A DNA stretch of 64,000 nt from Veillonella intestinalis (GCF_943193155.1 NZ_CALPDB010000004.1:62001-126000); one strand, 5' to 3'; positions 19,239-27,888 are shown, counted from the stretch's first letter. Notes: generated by a model from the sequence alone, not told the origin. Program-made: numbers and translations.

Positions 19239-19332
19239 TATAGAATCTATAGGTAAAATCAGGGATTTAGCTTTGATTGATGTTGTTATATGGAAAATTT
19301 TAAATTAAATCGAAAAAAATAAATTTTATGTA

Positions 19333-19361
19333 TTGAACTTTTTAGATTTACATGTTATAAT
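19333..19361 (+). promoter_or_regulatory. strong promoter of a small RNA
   Basis: TTGAAC (19333-19338), 17-base spacer, TATAAT (19356-19361). The predicted start near 19368 coincides with the first base of a closing RNA stem. Confidence 0.75.
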
Positions 19362-19367
19362 GGGTTC

Positions 19368-19559
19368 ATAACAAGGGAACAGTAACTAACAGTTATTCAG
19401 AACTGGGCGTTACAGCTCGAAGTAATTCTTTATCCCGGAAGTACTTATGGGTGAGTCCACTTGTTAAACCTCTAAATACCTATACCTAATCGTGAGTACA
19501 GATATGTACGAACAACTTGCCGTTGCCTCCTCCCTAAGGGCAACGGCACTTTTCTTTTT
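19368..19559 (+). ncRNA. candidate stand-alone structured small RNA, about 190 nt
   Basis: TAACAAG (19369-19375) pairs with CTTGTTA (19460-19466), closing a domain with three inner hairpins (TAACT/AGTTA, CTGGG/CCCGG, ACTTA/TGAGT). A linker then leads to a terminator, GCCGTTGCC/GGCAACGGC (19519-19547), with T-rich sequence to 19559. Bases 19526-19534 read CCTCCTCCC across the loop edge. No ORF fits. I could not match it to 6S RNA, tmRNA, SRP RNA, RNase P or any riboswitch I know, so identity is open. Confidence 0.6.
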
Positions 19560-19661
19560 ATACATATTATGGCTTTCTTATAGTTTGTAGATAATCTTGT
19601 TAAGCCTATAGTAAGATAATAGGATAAAGGGCGTAATAATATAATGAACAGAATAAGTACA

Positions 19662-19754
19662 TTATATAGTGAGTAGAAGAAGCCTGTTATATAGTGAGCA
19701 GAATGAGCCCATTAATGATTAATTCTAATAGTGTAAAGCTATTAGAATTTTTTT
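19662..19754 (+). terminator. 25-bp direct repeat pair and a perfect terminator without an assigned gene
   Basis: TTATATAGTGAG occurs at 19662-19673 and 19687-19698, within a 25-base repeat. Downstream AATTCTAATAG (19721-19731) pairs with CTATTAGAATT (19739-19749), followed by T7. The upstream gene is not obvious, so it may end readthrough from the small RNA or an unrecognised transcript. Confidence 0.65.
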
Positions 19755-19976
19755 GTTGCAGTATAATTATTCATCTTAGCTTTAGAATTAGAATTATGAA
19801 GAAGTTCACAAAATGTTCATGAGAAAATTCATTTTTATCTCACTGAATGGCGATATTATGTACACATGCTAATCATTGCTTAGCAGATAACAACGGAATA
19901 TAGAGAGTAAATAGGGCAGTAATTAGCTCTATGAAAATGTAAAATTATGCATATTTTTGTACTAGGAGGTATAGTT

Positions 19977-20504
19977 ATGAAACGTAAGTTTGTATTGATG
20001 GTTCCTCTTGCTGCGGTCACGCTGTGGGCTAATTCCTTTGGGGTTTTAGTAAATGCACAAGATTTTAATGAAGTAAAAGGTCAGGCAAATAATGCGATTT
20101 GGCAACAAGCTGATCAAAATCAAGATAAAGCTGTAAAAAATCGTGAAGGTAACCAGCCAAAGGTAGCAGCACCGATTAACAATCAACAAAATCAGGTAAA
20201 ACCAGGTAATGAGCCAGGTGCAGAGCCTGTTAAGGTAACTAAAGATAAAGCACAGACAAAGGTAAATGCTGATGTTAAAGAAAAACGTAGAGTTGCCTTA
20301 GCCAATGACTATGAACAGCGTAAAGCAAAAGATGGTAACATGGTAAAACCAAGAGGTGAGCAAAAAGTACAGCCTGATGCGAAAAAAACAATGCCACCTA
20401 AAAAAGAAGCAAAAAAGCCAGCGACTGTAAAACCTGATCAGAATTCTGAAAAGAGACCGCAGAATCCGCCAGCTCCACAAGCAGGTCTATTTATGAATGC
20501 ATAG
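19977..20504 (+). CDS. small secreted Lys/Gln/Pro-rich protein of unknown function
   Basis: A 175-aa protein starting MKRKFVLMVPLAAVTLWANS with a signal peptide, probably cleaved after VNA near residue 27. The mature part is hydrophilic, highly basic and of low complexity: NQQNQ tracts, many Lys-Ala/Lys-Pro steps and a C-terminal segment with PPKKEAKKPA. No known domain, no cysteine and no sorting motif are visible. Disorder is likely. AGGAGG lies 7 bases before the ATG, so it is well translated if transcribed. It sits alone between non-coding stretches. I do not recognise the family. Confidence 0.75.
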   Translation: MKRKFVLMVPLAAVTLWANSFGVLVNAQDFNEVKGQANNAIWQQADQNQDKAVKNREGNQPKVAAPINNQQNQVKPGNEPGAEPVKVTKDKAQTKVNADVKEKRRVALANDYEQRKAKDGNMVKPRGEQKVQPDAKKTMPPKKEAKKPATVKPDQNSEKRPQNPPAPQAGLFMNA

Positions 20505-20580
20505 ACTATAATACATAATCCCCTTTTTACTTGAAACAACACTAATCAACATACACACAAATAAACACAAAATAAATACA

Positions 20581-20648
20581 ACACAAAAAACACACAAAAA
20601 CACACAAAAACACACAAAAACACACAAAAACACACAAAAACACAAAAC
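20581..20648. repeat. 10-bp tandem repeat CACACAAAAA
   Basis: Five perfect copies of CACACAAAAA occupy 20591-20640, with partial copies on both sides. The plus strand here is made only of C and A for more than 60 bases. It begins 76 bases after the secreted protein gene. Confidence 0.9.
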
Positions 20649-20747
20649 ATCTATAATATAAAATAGAGTAACCTATAATATACTCACAACACATATACGA
20701 ATGTAAAGTTTATAGAAAAGAGCTTTACAAACTACAATGCACCAAAG

Positions 20748-20795
20748 AGACTGTAATCAAGATAGTACAAACTTATCACAGATTACAGTCTTTTT
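20748..20795 (+). terminator. terminator-like hairpin
   Basis: AGACTGTAATC (20748-20758) pairs with GATTACAGTCT (20781-20791), followed by T5. The 22-base loop may form a short inner stem. It probably ends the transcript of the secreted protein. Confidence 0.65.
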
Positions 20796-21310
20796 GTATC
20801 TAAGTTGGTACTTATTAGAGTTTATACCTGAGTTAATATTTGTTATATAAGGAATAAAAGATATAAGGAATAAGAGTGTTTTTTGAGTGAATGCATTATA
20901 TCAGTAAGCGTCAGTAAGCAGTTTAGTCGTATTGTATCCAATAAAAGTCAAGCTAAATATGAGTTTAGGTAATAGATGGATATTGATACTCTTAGCTACT
21001 GTCAGTATCAATATAGAGACAACAGAGCGTGGGGCGTGTGTAAAATTTTAAATATGAGAAAATAAGAATAAAATTGGATTGCATCAATGTTTTTGACGTT
21101 TTTAGGACGTTTTTAAGGGTTTATAATTACACGAAACGATGAACTGTGGTAATTATTGGTAAACGGCACATATTTGCTTTAAAATGGGTAATTGAGAATA
21201 GATTGGTATTTTGGATTCAGAAAAACCATTTTTTGACGTTTATTATGCAGAATTGATACGACTATTTATGTGACAAATTCATTTTAGATATTCCTTATAC
21301 ACAAAAGGTT
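20796..21310. other. non-coding AT-rich stretch
   Basis: No plausible ORF. One 10-bp inverted repeat is present (20980-20989 with 21005-21014). Three T-rich copies of a GACGTTT word lie near 21090-21115 and 21235. Nothing else is recognised. Confidence 0.4.
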
Positions 21311-21620
21311 TGCTATAATTAATATAGATTTTAAAGCTATCAATTTTTGTATTAAACCAGCACGAATAGATGATAGGTATGACTATTTCGGAGAGTGTAA
21401 TACAGCATACGCAGTATGTTATGTGATAGCTCACAGTGAGGCTTTGGCCTGTGAAGAGCCAATAGATGAGGGACTCTATTGACCGGGAATTACAGGCCCT
21501 GTAGTCTTGCTTTATTTATGTCCTGCTAAGGATATGTTTTCTATTTACGATAGGTTATACCGAGCATAAATTTATATATGTATAACAGGAAAACAGTCTA
21601 TTCTTATAGACTGTTCTTTC
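21311..21620 (+). ncRNA. candidate structured RNA of about 300 nt with own promoter and terminator
   Basis: An extended -10 (TGCTATAAT, 21311-21319) is followed by sequence with several possible stems: GCATAC/GTATGT, CACAG..AGGC/GCCT..GTG near 21443-21465, and GTTATAC/GTATAAC near 21555-21586. It ends in a perfect terminator, AACAGTCTAT/ATAGACTGTT (21592-21615), followed by CTTTCCTT. It lies before, and separate from, the Cys T-box. No match to known RNA classes was recognised. An open frame with no start codon crosses it and is probably chance. Confidence 0.5.
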
Positions 21621-21699
21621 CTTACAGTATATAATTTATAAGGAACTATAAATATTGTTAGTTAATATAACAATAAAATCAAAAAGTTAAATTTTACAG

Positions 21700-21728
21700 T
21701 TGACACTTTTAATTCATAGTGTTATAGT
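21700..21728 (+). promoter_or_regulatory. promoter of the Cys T-box/cysK operon
   Basis: TTGACA (21700-21705), 17-base spacer, TATAGT (21723-21728). Confidence 0.8.
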
Positions 21729-21739
21729 AGGCATATGGT

Positions 21740-22058
21740 TTGAATAGGAATCATAGCGAGGAAGAGAAAAGTACACATATTGGTTTATGTGCAGCGAGCC
21801 CGGATGGTGAAAGCGGGTCATGAAAGATATGTGGAAGTGCATCTCGGAGCTATAAGGGCAAAGCTAATTATTAGGGGAGTCCTTTTCGGGTGTCGCCCGT
21901 TACAGCGAATCTGTATACAGTTAAGCAGTGAGAGTTTGATTTCTAAGTACATTGTTTGACCTGTACAGTAGAGGTTTGGTTGTGCGCACGATCAAATGAA
22001 ACAAGGTGGAACCGCGATATATCGCCCTTGGTCACAAAAGTGACCAAGGGCTTTTTTT
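21740..22058 (+). promoter_or_regulatory. T-box leader with UGC (cysteine) specifier
   Basis: T-box leader with AGTA on the 5' side of the specifier loop (about 21789-21792) and GAAGTGCATCTC on the opposite side near 21834-21845. Read as UGC followed by A, this is a Cys codon, which fits the downstream cysK-cysE genes. The core TGGAACCGCGA is at about 22007-22017. The terminator GCCCTTGGTCAC/GTGACCAAGGGC (22024-22051) is followed by T7. Confidence 0.9.
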
Positions 22059-22101
22059 ATTGAAATGAGAAATACTCTATTAGAGAAGAGAGATACTCTG
22101 T

Positions 22102-23043
22102 ATGAAAGGAACGATGATTAATATGAGTACAAAACCTGTAAATGATACATTACAATTAATTGGTAATACGCCAGTTTATCAAATTGGTGATTCTAATGTA
22201 TTTGTAAAATTAGAAAAATATAATGCTGGTGGTAGCGTTAAAGACCGTGCTGTATATGGCATGTTAAAAGATGCACAAGAAAAAGGTTTGATTAAACCAG
22301 ATACTATTTTAGTAGAAGCTACATCTGGTAATACTGGTATTGCTTTAGCTATGTTAGGTGCAGTATTGGGTATTAAAGTAGTTATCTTAATGCCTGAAAG
22401 CATGAGTAAAGAACGCCGTGAGTTAGTAAAAGCGTATGGTGCACAGCTTATTTTGACACCAAAAGCAACGGGTATGAAAGGGGCTTTGGCAAAAGCACAA
22501 GAAATTTTAGATGCTAATCCAAGTGCTGTTACATTAGGCCAGTTTGTGAACCCTGCTAACCCTGGTATTCACTATGAAACAACAGCTACAGAAATTATTG
22601 AACAAGTACCTAATGTAGGTATCATAGTTGCTGGTGTTGGTACTGGTGGTACTTTTACAGGGGTTGCTCGTAAATTAAAAGAACAGAAAGCGGATGTGAA
22701 AGCCGTTGCTGTTGAACCAGCTGGTTCACCTATGATTTCTGAAGGTAAAGGTGGCGCTCACAAAATTCAAGGTATCGGTGCTGGCTTTATTCCAGAAAAC
22801 TTTGATAAATCCCTTATGGATGAAGTGGTAACAGTTACTGATGATGATGCTATTGCACAAGTTCAGACTTTCATGCGTGAAAGCGGCATTAGTATTGGTA
22901 TTTCTGCTGGTGCAGCTATTAAAGTTGCCAAAGATTTAGGCGCTAAAAATCCTGGCGTACCAGTAGTAGCGATTGCTCCAGATGGAGTAGAAAAATATTT
23001 ATCTATGCTTGAATTTGATGACGTAGAATATGTAAAAGCTTAA
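22102..23043 (+). CDS. cysK: cysteine synthase (O-acetylserine sulfhydrylase)
   Basis: PLP enzyme making cysteine from O-acetylserine and sulfide. It shows LIGNTPVYQ, the PLP-lysine region GGSVKDRAVYGM, the substrate loop TSGNTGIALAM and the cofactor phosphate loop GVGTGGTFTGVARKLK. Length is about 310 aa, normal for CysK. The start is uncertain: ATG at 22102 is used here, but the in-frame ATG at 22123, with AAAGGA 12 bases upstream, agrees better with family N-termini. Controlled by the Cys T-box and followed by cysE. Confidence 0.94.
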   Translation: MKGTMINMSTKPVNDTLQLIGNTPVYQIGDSNVFVKLEKYNAGGSVKDRAVYGMLKDAQEKGLIKPDTILVEATSGNTGIALAMLGAVLGIKVVILMPESMSKERRELVKAYGAQLILTPKATGMKGALAKAQEILDANPSAVTLGQFVNPANPGIHYETTATEIIEQVPNVGIIVAGVGTGGTFTGVARKLKEQKADVKAVAVEPAGSPMISEGKGGAHKIQGIGAGFIPENFDKSLMDEVVTVTDDDAIAQVQTFMRESGISIGISAGAAIKVAKDLGAKNPGVPVVAIAPDGVEKYLSMLEFDDVEYVKA

Positions 23044-23126
23044 TTAGGGATTTGAGAAGAGAGAATAAATTGACCGCGTATTGGGTATAGTGTTAGAGGC
23101 TAGGGATTTACTGGCTAGGAGGGTAT

Positions 23127-23762
23127 ATGAAAGAAGTTTGGCAATCGATTCGCTATAATATTAAGCGAGTAATGGATTCAGATCCAGCGGCCACGTCCGT
23201 ATTGATGGTGTTGTGGACCTATCCACATATTACAGCTTTATTTTGGCATTTCTTTGCACATCGCTTATATAAACGTGGCTATAAATTATTAGCCCGTCGG
23301 ATTGCTTTACATTCTCGCCATGTGACTGGGATTGAAATACATCCGGGTGCACAGATTGGCAAAGGTTTATTCATCGATCATGGCATGGGAGTTGTGATTG
23401 GTGAAACGGCGATTATTGGTGATAATGTAACTTTATTTCATGGTGTAACCCTTGGTGGTATGAGTTCTAGGCGTGTGAAACGACATCCTACAGTGGGCAA
23501 TGATGTGCTCATTGGCGCTGGGACTAAGGTACTCGGTGATATTTTAGTTGGCAGTGGTAGTCGCATTGGTTGTAATCTTGTAATTAAACGCGATGTTCCT
23601 GAAAATGTTATAATTTATGAAACAGAACCAGAAAACATTGTAGTACGCAAGATTCGCTCTACAATTCACTTAGTAGATAGTCATACGCGTAAACATATGC
23701 CGCGTCATAAAGTAGCCTTCACTCCAAAAGATATGACAGACGATATGGCTTGGTTCATTTAA
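23127..23762 (+). CDS. cysE: serine O-acetyltransferase
   Basis: Makes O-acetylserine, the substrate of CysK, and usually forms a complex with it. The 211-aa protein has an N-terminal helical region and a left-handed beta-helix of hexapeptide repeats (about residues 65-160) with HPGAQIGKGLFIDHGMGVVIGE-type sequence and HGVTLGG. GGAGG precedes the ATG. Its C-terminus ends DDMAWFI, with a terminal Ile as in the CysK-binding tails of CysE proteins. It lies 83 bases after cysK in the same T-box-controlled unit. Confidence 0.92.
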   Translation: MKEVWQSIRYNIKRVMDSDPAATSVLMVLWTYPHITALFWHFFAHRLYKRGYKLLARRIALHSRHVTGIEIHPGAQIGKGLFIDHGMGVVIGETAIIGDNVTLFHGVTLGGMSSRRVKRHPTVGNDVLIGAGTKVLGDILVGSGSRIGCNLVIKRDVPENVIIYETEPENIVVRKIRSTIHLVDSHTRKHMPRHKVAFTPKDMTDDMAWFI

Positions 23763-23933
23763 AACATAGGCATAATTTATTGTAAATATAATATATGTGG
23801 ATGTGACAATCACGTTTTAAGTGAAGCAATATAGGTCTTACTAATTGGGTGAAATAATTCCTCAGGACTCAGCGGGGGCTAGACCTGAGGGATTGATAAA
23901 ATAGAGAAGAGAATAATTTGAATAGATATAGAG

Positions 23934-23976
23934 AACTGCAACGTTACATCAGATTGATGTAACGTTGCAGTTTTTT
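23934..23976 (+). terminator. terminator of the cysK-cysE operon
   Basis: A perfect 18-bp stem (23934-23951 with 23955-23972) with a 3-base loop and T6. A second 7-bp inverted repeat, CCTCAGG/CCTGAGG, lies upstream at 23860-23890 without a T-run. Confidence 0.92.
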
Positions 23977-24136
23977 AGCAGTTAATTTATGGATACACGA
24001 TTCGTGTAAATTTTGATTTGAGTACACGTAGAGTGGAATGTCTTGAAAATTAAAAACATATTATTTTAGAGGGATTATATTGGGATAAAGTAGAAAATTT
24101 GTGAATGTCTACCACAAAAAGACTTTTTAGGAGATT

Positions 24137-24305
24137 ATGAACTTTTTTTTGATTGACGATATCGAAATGTATAGATTATTATTAGAAGGCAGCCTTATAT
24201 GAATATCTGATTAATTTGATTGATGCTAATAAAAAATCAGATAAATTGATTTATAGTAAGGTTATTGTTAAGAATATGGACTATTTTATAAAAAAGATAA
24301 AATAG
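24137..24305 (+). pseudogene. possible remnant of a small gene, one frameshift
   Basis: An ATG at 24137 with AGGAG just upstream opens 20 codons (MNFFLIDDIEMYRLLLEG...), which slightly resembles the start of a response-regulator receiver domain. The frame stops at TGA, and a second frame continues as LYEYLINLIDANKKSDKLI to TAG at 24303-24305. A single frameshift would join them. It is short and the evidence is weak; it could be chance sequence in the autotransporter leader. Confidence 0.22.
24149..24177 (+). promoter_or_regulatory. candidate promoter of the first autotransporter
   Basis: TTGATT (24149-24154), 17-base spacer, TAGATT (24172-24177). The implied 5'UTR is about 200 bases. Weak match. 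Confidence 0.35.
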
Positions 24306-24384
24306 GATAAAAACAAAAAATAATAAGTAGTTAATAATGTGTTGTTTAGTGAAATTAGTGGTTTATTAAGAAAGGGAATCTTTA

Positions 24385-27300
24385 GTGTCTCAAGATTTAA
24401 AACAAATGAAAAAATTAGGTTTAGCATTGGTAGTAGCTGCCGTAACTGGCAGTGTCACAACGGCTGTATGGGCTGCAGATAATACAGTTGGTGAAGGTAG
24501 AGGGGTAGCTCTTGGTACAGGCTCAAGGGCGTCAGTTAATACTGAGGACTCTATCGCTATTGGTGAAGAAGCTAAGGCTTTATATAATCAGTCCATTGCC
24601 ATTGGTAAAAAATCAGAAGTAGCAGGCATTGCTGCTGTGGCTATTGGTAGTACGGCAAAGGCACATGCTATGAATGCTATTGCGATAGGTACCAATGCAT
24701 TTACTGATGAGAAAGATTCAATCGCCATTGGTACAGACTCTAAATCTGATGGTTCAGTAAGCGTGGCAATTGGGCAAAATGCATATGCTAATGGCTACGC
24801 AGTGGCCATTGGGGATAATACGTCAGCATCTCTCAATAAAGGCGTTGCCATTGGGTCTAAGGCAAAAGCTGAAAAGCCGCAAGCTATTGCTATTGGTAGT
24901 GATGTAAAGGCTGACGCTAGAAGCTCTGTTGCTTTAGGCGATCAAGCAGCAACTACAGGTGATGTGTCCATGGCATTAGGACCATTGGCGAATGCTTCGG
25001 CTACTAGCTCTGTGGCATTAGGTTGGGAATCCTTAGCCGATCGTGCTGCTGGCTCTGTTGGCTATGACCCATTGACCGGTCAAAACTCTAGCTTAACCTC
25101 CCCAGCGTGGAAATCTGTTGGCGGTGCAGTTTCTGTTGGTAAATCTGGTGCATTGACTCGTCAGATTATCAATGTGGCAGCTGGCACTGAAGATACAGAT
25201 GCAGTAAACGTAGCACAGTTAAAAAATGTAGCTACATTAGCTAAAAATGCTGGTAATGTTAACTTAAAATTCAGTGGTAATGTTGGCACAGGTACAGTGA
25301 ACTTAGCTACTCAAAACTTCAGCATTACTGGTGATGGCAATGTGACCACTACAGCAGCTGCTAATGGTATGATTGTGGGCTTATCCAATGATGTTAAAGC
25401 TAAAATTGACTCCATTACACCTGTAAAATACATGTCTGTTAACTCTAAATTAACTAATGAGACTATATCTAGCGCTGAGAAGAAAGCTGGAAAGGTGAGT
25501 AATTTGGCTAATGACGGGGCTACAGGAGATAATGCCGTCGCTATAGGTCCTGTTGCTGCAGCTGTTGACTCAGGAGCTGTTGCTGTTGGTAAATCTACTG
25601 AAGCAGGTAAATGGAGTGTGGCTATAGGCAATGGTGCTAGTGCGCTTGTGGGAAATTCGATTGCTATTGGTTATAAAGCTAAAGCTGAGAAAGGTCCTCG
25701 CTATAGAAATGGAGTACTTGATCCATCATTACCAGATGTTGACCCTCGGGCGATTGCTATTGGTGACCTTTCAAGTGCCATTGGTGTTGGAGCAACAGCA
25801 GTAGGTTATGATACTCGTGCCAAAGTTGAGGGTGCGGCTGCTTTTGGGCATTCGAGCTATGCTACTAAGGTTGATAGCTTATCTTTAGGTAAAAAGGCAA
25901 ATGCTAAACATGATAGCGGTGTAGCTCTTGGTGCTTACTCTGTAACGAATCGTGCAAAGGGTGAAAAACTTGGTTATGATCCGTTAACTGGTTTGGATTC
26001 TACAAATGAGTCTGTTGTTTGGAAATCGACATATGGTGCTGTTTCGATAGGTAATGATGAATATACGCTTAATAATCAGCTCATGCCAGCTGGGTCTCGT
26101 CAAATTACCAATGTAGCAGCTGGTTCATTAGACACTGATGCGGTGAACGTAGCTCAGTTAAAAGCGGCTAAAGTAGAAATGGTAAAAGGCACTAATATTA
26201 GCTCCATTGATACTGATGTGACAGCTGGTTATACCAAATATACGATTAATGCGATTGATACAGTAGTAAAAGATGGTACCGCTACTTATAATACTGATGG
26301 TACCGGAACGATTACATTAAATACAGAGTCTAATGGTGTAACTGGTACTGTAACTGTAGATGGTTTGCAAGATAAATACATTACAGGTGCTAAGCTTGAA
26401 GGTAATACATTGACAATTAGTCGCAATGACAATGAAAAATTTACTATTGAAAATATTGCTACTAAGGACGATGTAACTAATGCAGGTGATTCTCTTTCCA
26501 GTAAATTGGCACAAGGCTTTAAGATTAAAGGTGGCACTGCAGATAGTGAAGGCACAACCATTGCTCTTGATGGTGATACAGCACCAGAAATTACCTTTGA
26601 TGTAAAAGAAGCTGATAAAGGTTTGACTATTACACGTGAAGGCAATGTGATTTCCTACGGTATTGATGCTACTAAATTGGCTGAAACTTTAGGTGTAGAT
26701 CCTACAAGCTTAAGTCAGGCAGGTGCGTGGACTATCCAAGGTGGTGGTGTTGATAAGGCTACCATTAGTGGGGCGAAAAAAGTAAACTTCGTAGGTGGTT
26801 CCTTTACAAAAGTTGATGTAACTTCTACTGGAGAGGGTGCTCAAGTATCTATTGGCTTAGACGACAAAGCTACTAAAGCAATTGAAAATGTTAATAATTT
26901 CATTACCACTGATGAAAATGGCAATGCAAAACTTAATGTAGTGGGCGATGATAAAACTGGTGTAAAAGTAGAGGCGCAAGCTGATGGGTCTACCAAAGTA
27001 AGCCTTGAAGAGAAGGCTCAAGTTGGTCAAGTAGCGATTGACGGTAAAGATGGTAAAGGTGAAATCACTGGTTTAACAAATACAACTTGGACTCCTGATA
27101 AACCTGAAACTATTAAAGCTGACCGTGCGGCTACGGAAGGTCAACTTCAAGGTTTAGCTGAACATATTGCAGGTGACATTTCTAAAATCAACACAGCTAT
27201 CAATAATAATGGTAAAGAGCTTACCACTGAAAAAGCAACGATTGGTGGTAATACAATCATTGATAAAGATGGTATTACGGTAAAAAATCCGAACGGTGAA

Positions 27301-27888
27301 GGCTCTACAAAGATTACTGGTGATACGATTACTACGGGTACAGTAAATGCTGATAAAGTAGTAGTTGGTGGCAATACATATATCTCTGAAAACGGTTTAA
27401 ATGCTGGTGATAAAACGATTACTGGCGTAGCGCCTGGTGTTAAGGGCACAGATGCAGTTAACATGAATCAATTAAATGAAGTTGCACAAGGTGTTAACAA
27501 TGTAGGTTCTGCTGTCAATCGTTTGAGCAATCGCGTCGATAAGGTAGCAGCTGGCTCTGCCGCTTTAGCAGCACTTCACCCGTTAGATTTTGATTCTGAT
27601 GATAAATTGAGTTTTGCCGTAGGTTTTGGTGGCTACAAAGGCGAACATGCAGCGGCTCTTGGTGCGTTCTATCGTGCCAATGACGACTTGATGTTCAGTT
27701 TAGGTGCTACAGTTGGTAATTCCAATGATCAATACAATGCTGGCGTTTCCTTCCGCTTTGGTGATTCTTCGCCATACACTAATATGAGTAAGACAGAGAT
27801 GGCGACTAAATTAGAAAAGCAGAATCAAGAAATTGAAACATTGAAAGATCGCTTAGCTAAGCTAGAAGCGTTAGTAGTTCAAAAATAA
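24385..27888 (+). CDS. trimeric autotransporter adhesin (YadA-like), 1167 aa
   Basis: Surface adhesin expected to form a trimeric stalk anchored in the outer membrane. A signal peptide (KKLGLALVVAAVTGSVTTAVWA, cleaved near residue 30) is followed by YadA-type head repeats with the recurrent AIAIG/VAIG pattern (about 36-215 and again 385-520). Each head ends in a neck with DTDAVNVAQLK. A long stalk follows, then a third neck (GTDAVNMNQLN) and the YadA anchor (about 1060-1125, HPLDFDSDDKLSFAVGFGGY). Unusually, about 40 residues follow the last strand, starting DSSPYTNM and ending in a coiled coil (EKQNQEIETLKDRLAKLEAL). The start is GTG with AAAGGGA upstream. Confidence 0.93.
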   Translation: MSQDLKQMKKLGLALVVAAVTGSVTTAVWAADNTVGEGRGVALGTGSRASVNTEDSIAIGEEAKALYNQSIAIGKKSEVAGIAAVAIGSTAKAHAMNAIAIGTNAFTDEKDSIAIGTDSKSDGSVSVAIGQNAYANGYAVAIGDNTSASLNKGVAIGSKAKAEKPQAIAIGSDVKADARSSVALGDQAATTGDVSMALGPLANASATSSVALGWESLADRAAGSVGYDPLTGQNSSLTSPAWKSVGGAVSVGKSGALTRQIINVAAGTEDTDAVNVAQLKNVATLAKNAGNVNLKFSGNVGTGTVNLATQNFSITGDGNVTTTAAANGMIVGLSNDVKAKIDSITPVKYMSVNSKLTNETISSAEKKAGKVSNLANDGATGDNAVAIGPVAAAVDSGAVAVGKSTEAGKWSVAIGNGASALVGNSIAIGYKAKAEKGPRYRNGVLDPSLPDVDPRAIAIGDLSSAIGVGATAVGYDTRAKVEGAAAFGHSSYATKVDSLSLGKKANAKHDSGVALGAYSVTNRAKGEKLGYDPLTGLDSTNESVVWKSTYGAVSIGNDEYTLNNQLMPAGSRQITNVAAGSLDTDAVNVAQLKAAKVEMVKGTNISSIDTDVTAGYTKYTINAIDTVVKDGTATYNTDGTGTITLNTESNGVTGTVTVDGLQDKYITGAKLEGNTLTISRNDNEKFTIENIATKDDVTNAGDSLSSKLAQGFKIKGGTADSEGTTIALDGDTAPEITFDVKEADKGLTITREGNVISYGIDATKLAETLGVDPTSLSQAGAWTIQGGGVDKATISGAKKVNFVGGSFTKVDVTSTGEGAQVSIGLDDKATKAIENVNNFITTDENGNAKLNVVGDDKTGVKVEAQADGSTKVSLEEKAQVGQVAIDGKDGKGEITGLTNTTWTPDKPETIKADRAATEGQLQGLAEHIAGDISKINTAINNNGKELTTEKATIGGNTIIDKDGITVKNPNGEGSTKITGDTITTGTVNADKVVVGGNTYISENGLNAGDKTITGVAPGVKGTDAVNMNQLNEVAQGVNNVGSAVNRLSNRVDKVAAGSAALAALHPLDFDSDDKLSFAVGFGGYKGEHAAALGAFYRANDDLMFSLGATVGNSNDQYNAGVSFRFGDSSPYTNMSKTEMATKLEKQNQEIETLKDRLAKLEALVVQK

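Noticed and set aside
19368-19559. SAM-I riboswitch, 6S RNA or SRP RNA as identity of this RNA.
   Set aside because: The four-way junction resembles a riboswitch in outline, but no conserved core of these classes is present and no gene is tightly downstream of the terminator.
21085-21245. Recurring GACGTTTT words (about 21092, 21108, 21235, and again near 38228, 58818 and 58916).
   Set aside because: Copies vary in flanks, spacing and strand, and such words are expected by chance in T-rich spacers; no consistent position relative to promoters.
21255-21490. An open frame of about 65 codons crossing the candidate RNA at 21311 (…FKAINFCIKPARIDDRYDYF…).
   Set aside because: It has no ATG, GTG or TTG start with a ribosome site, and its 5' part would lie upstream of the predicted transcription start.
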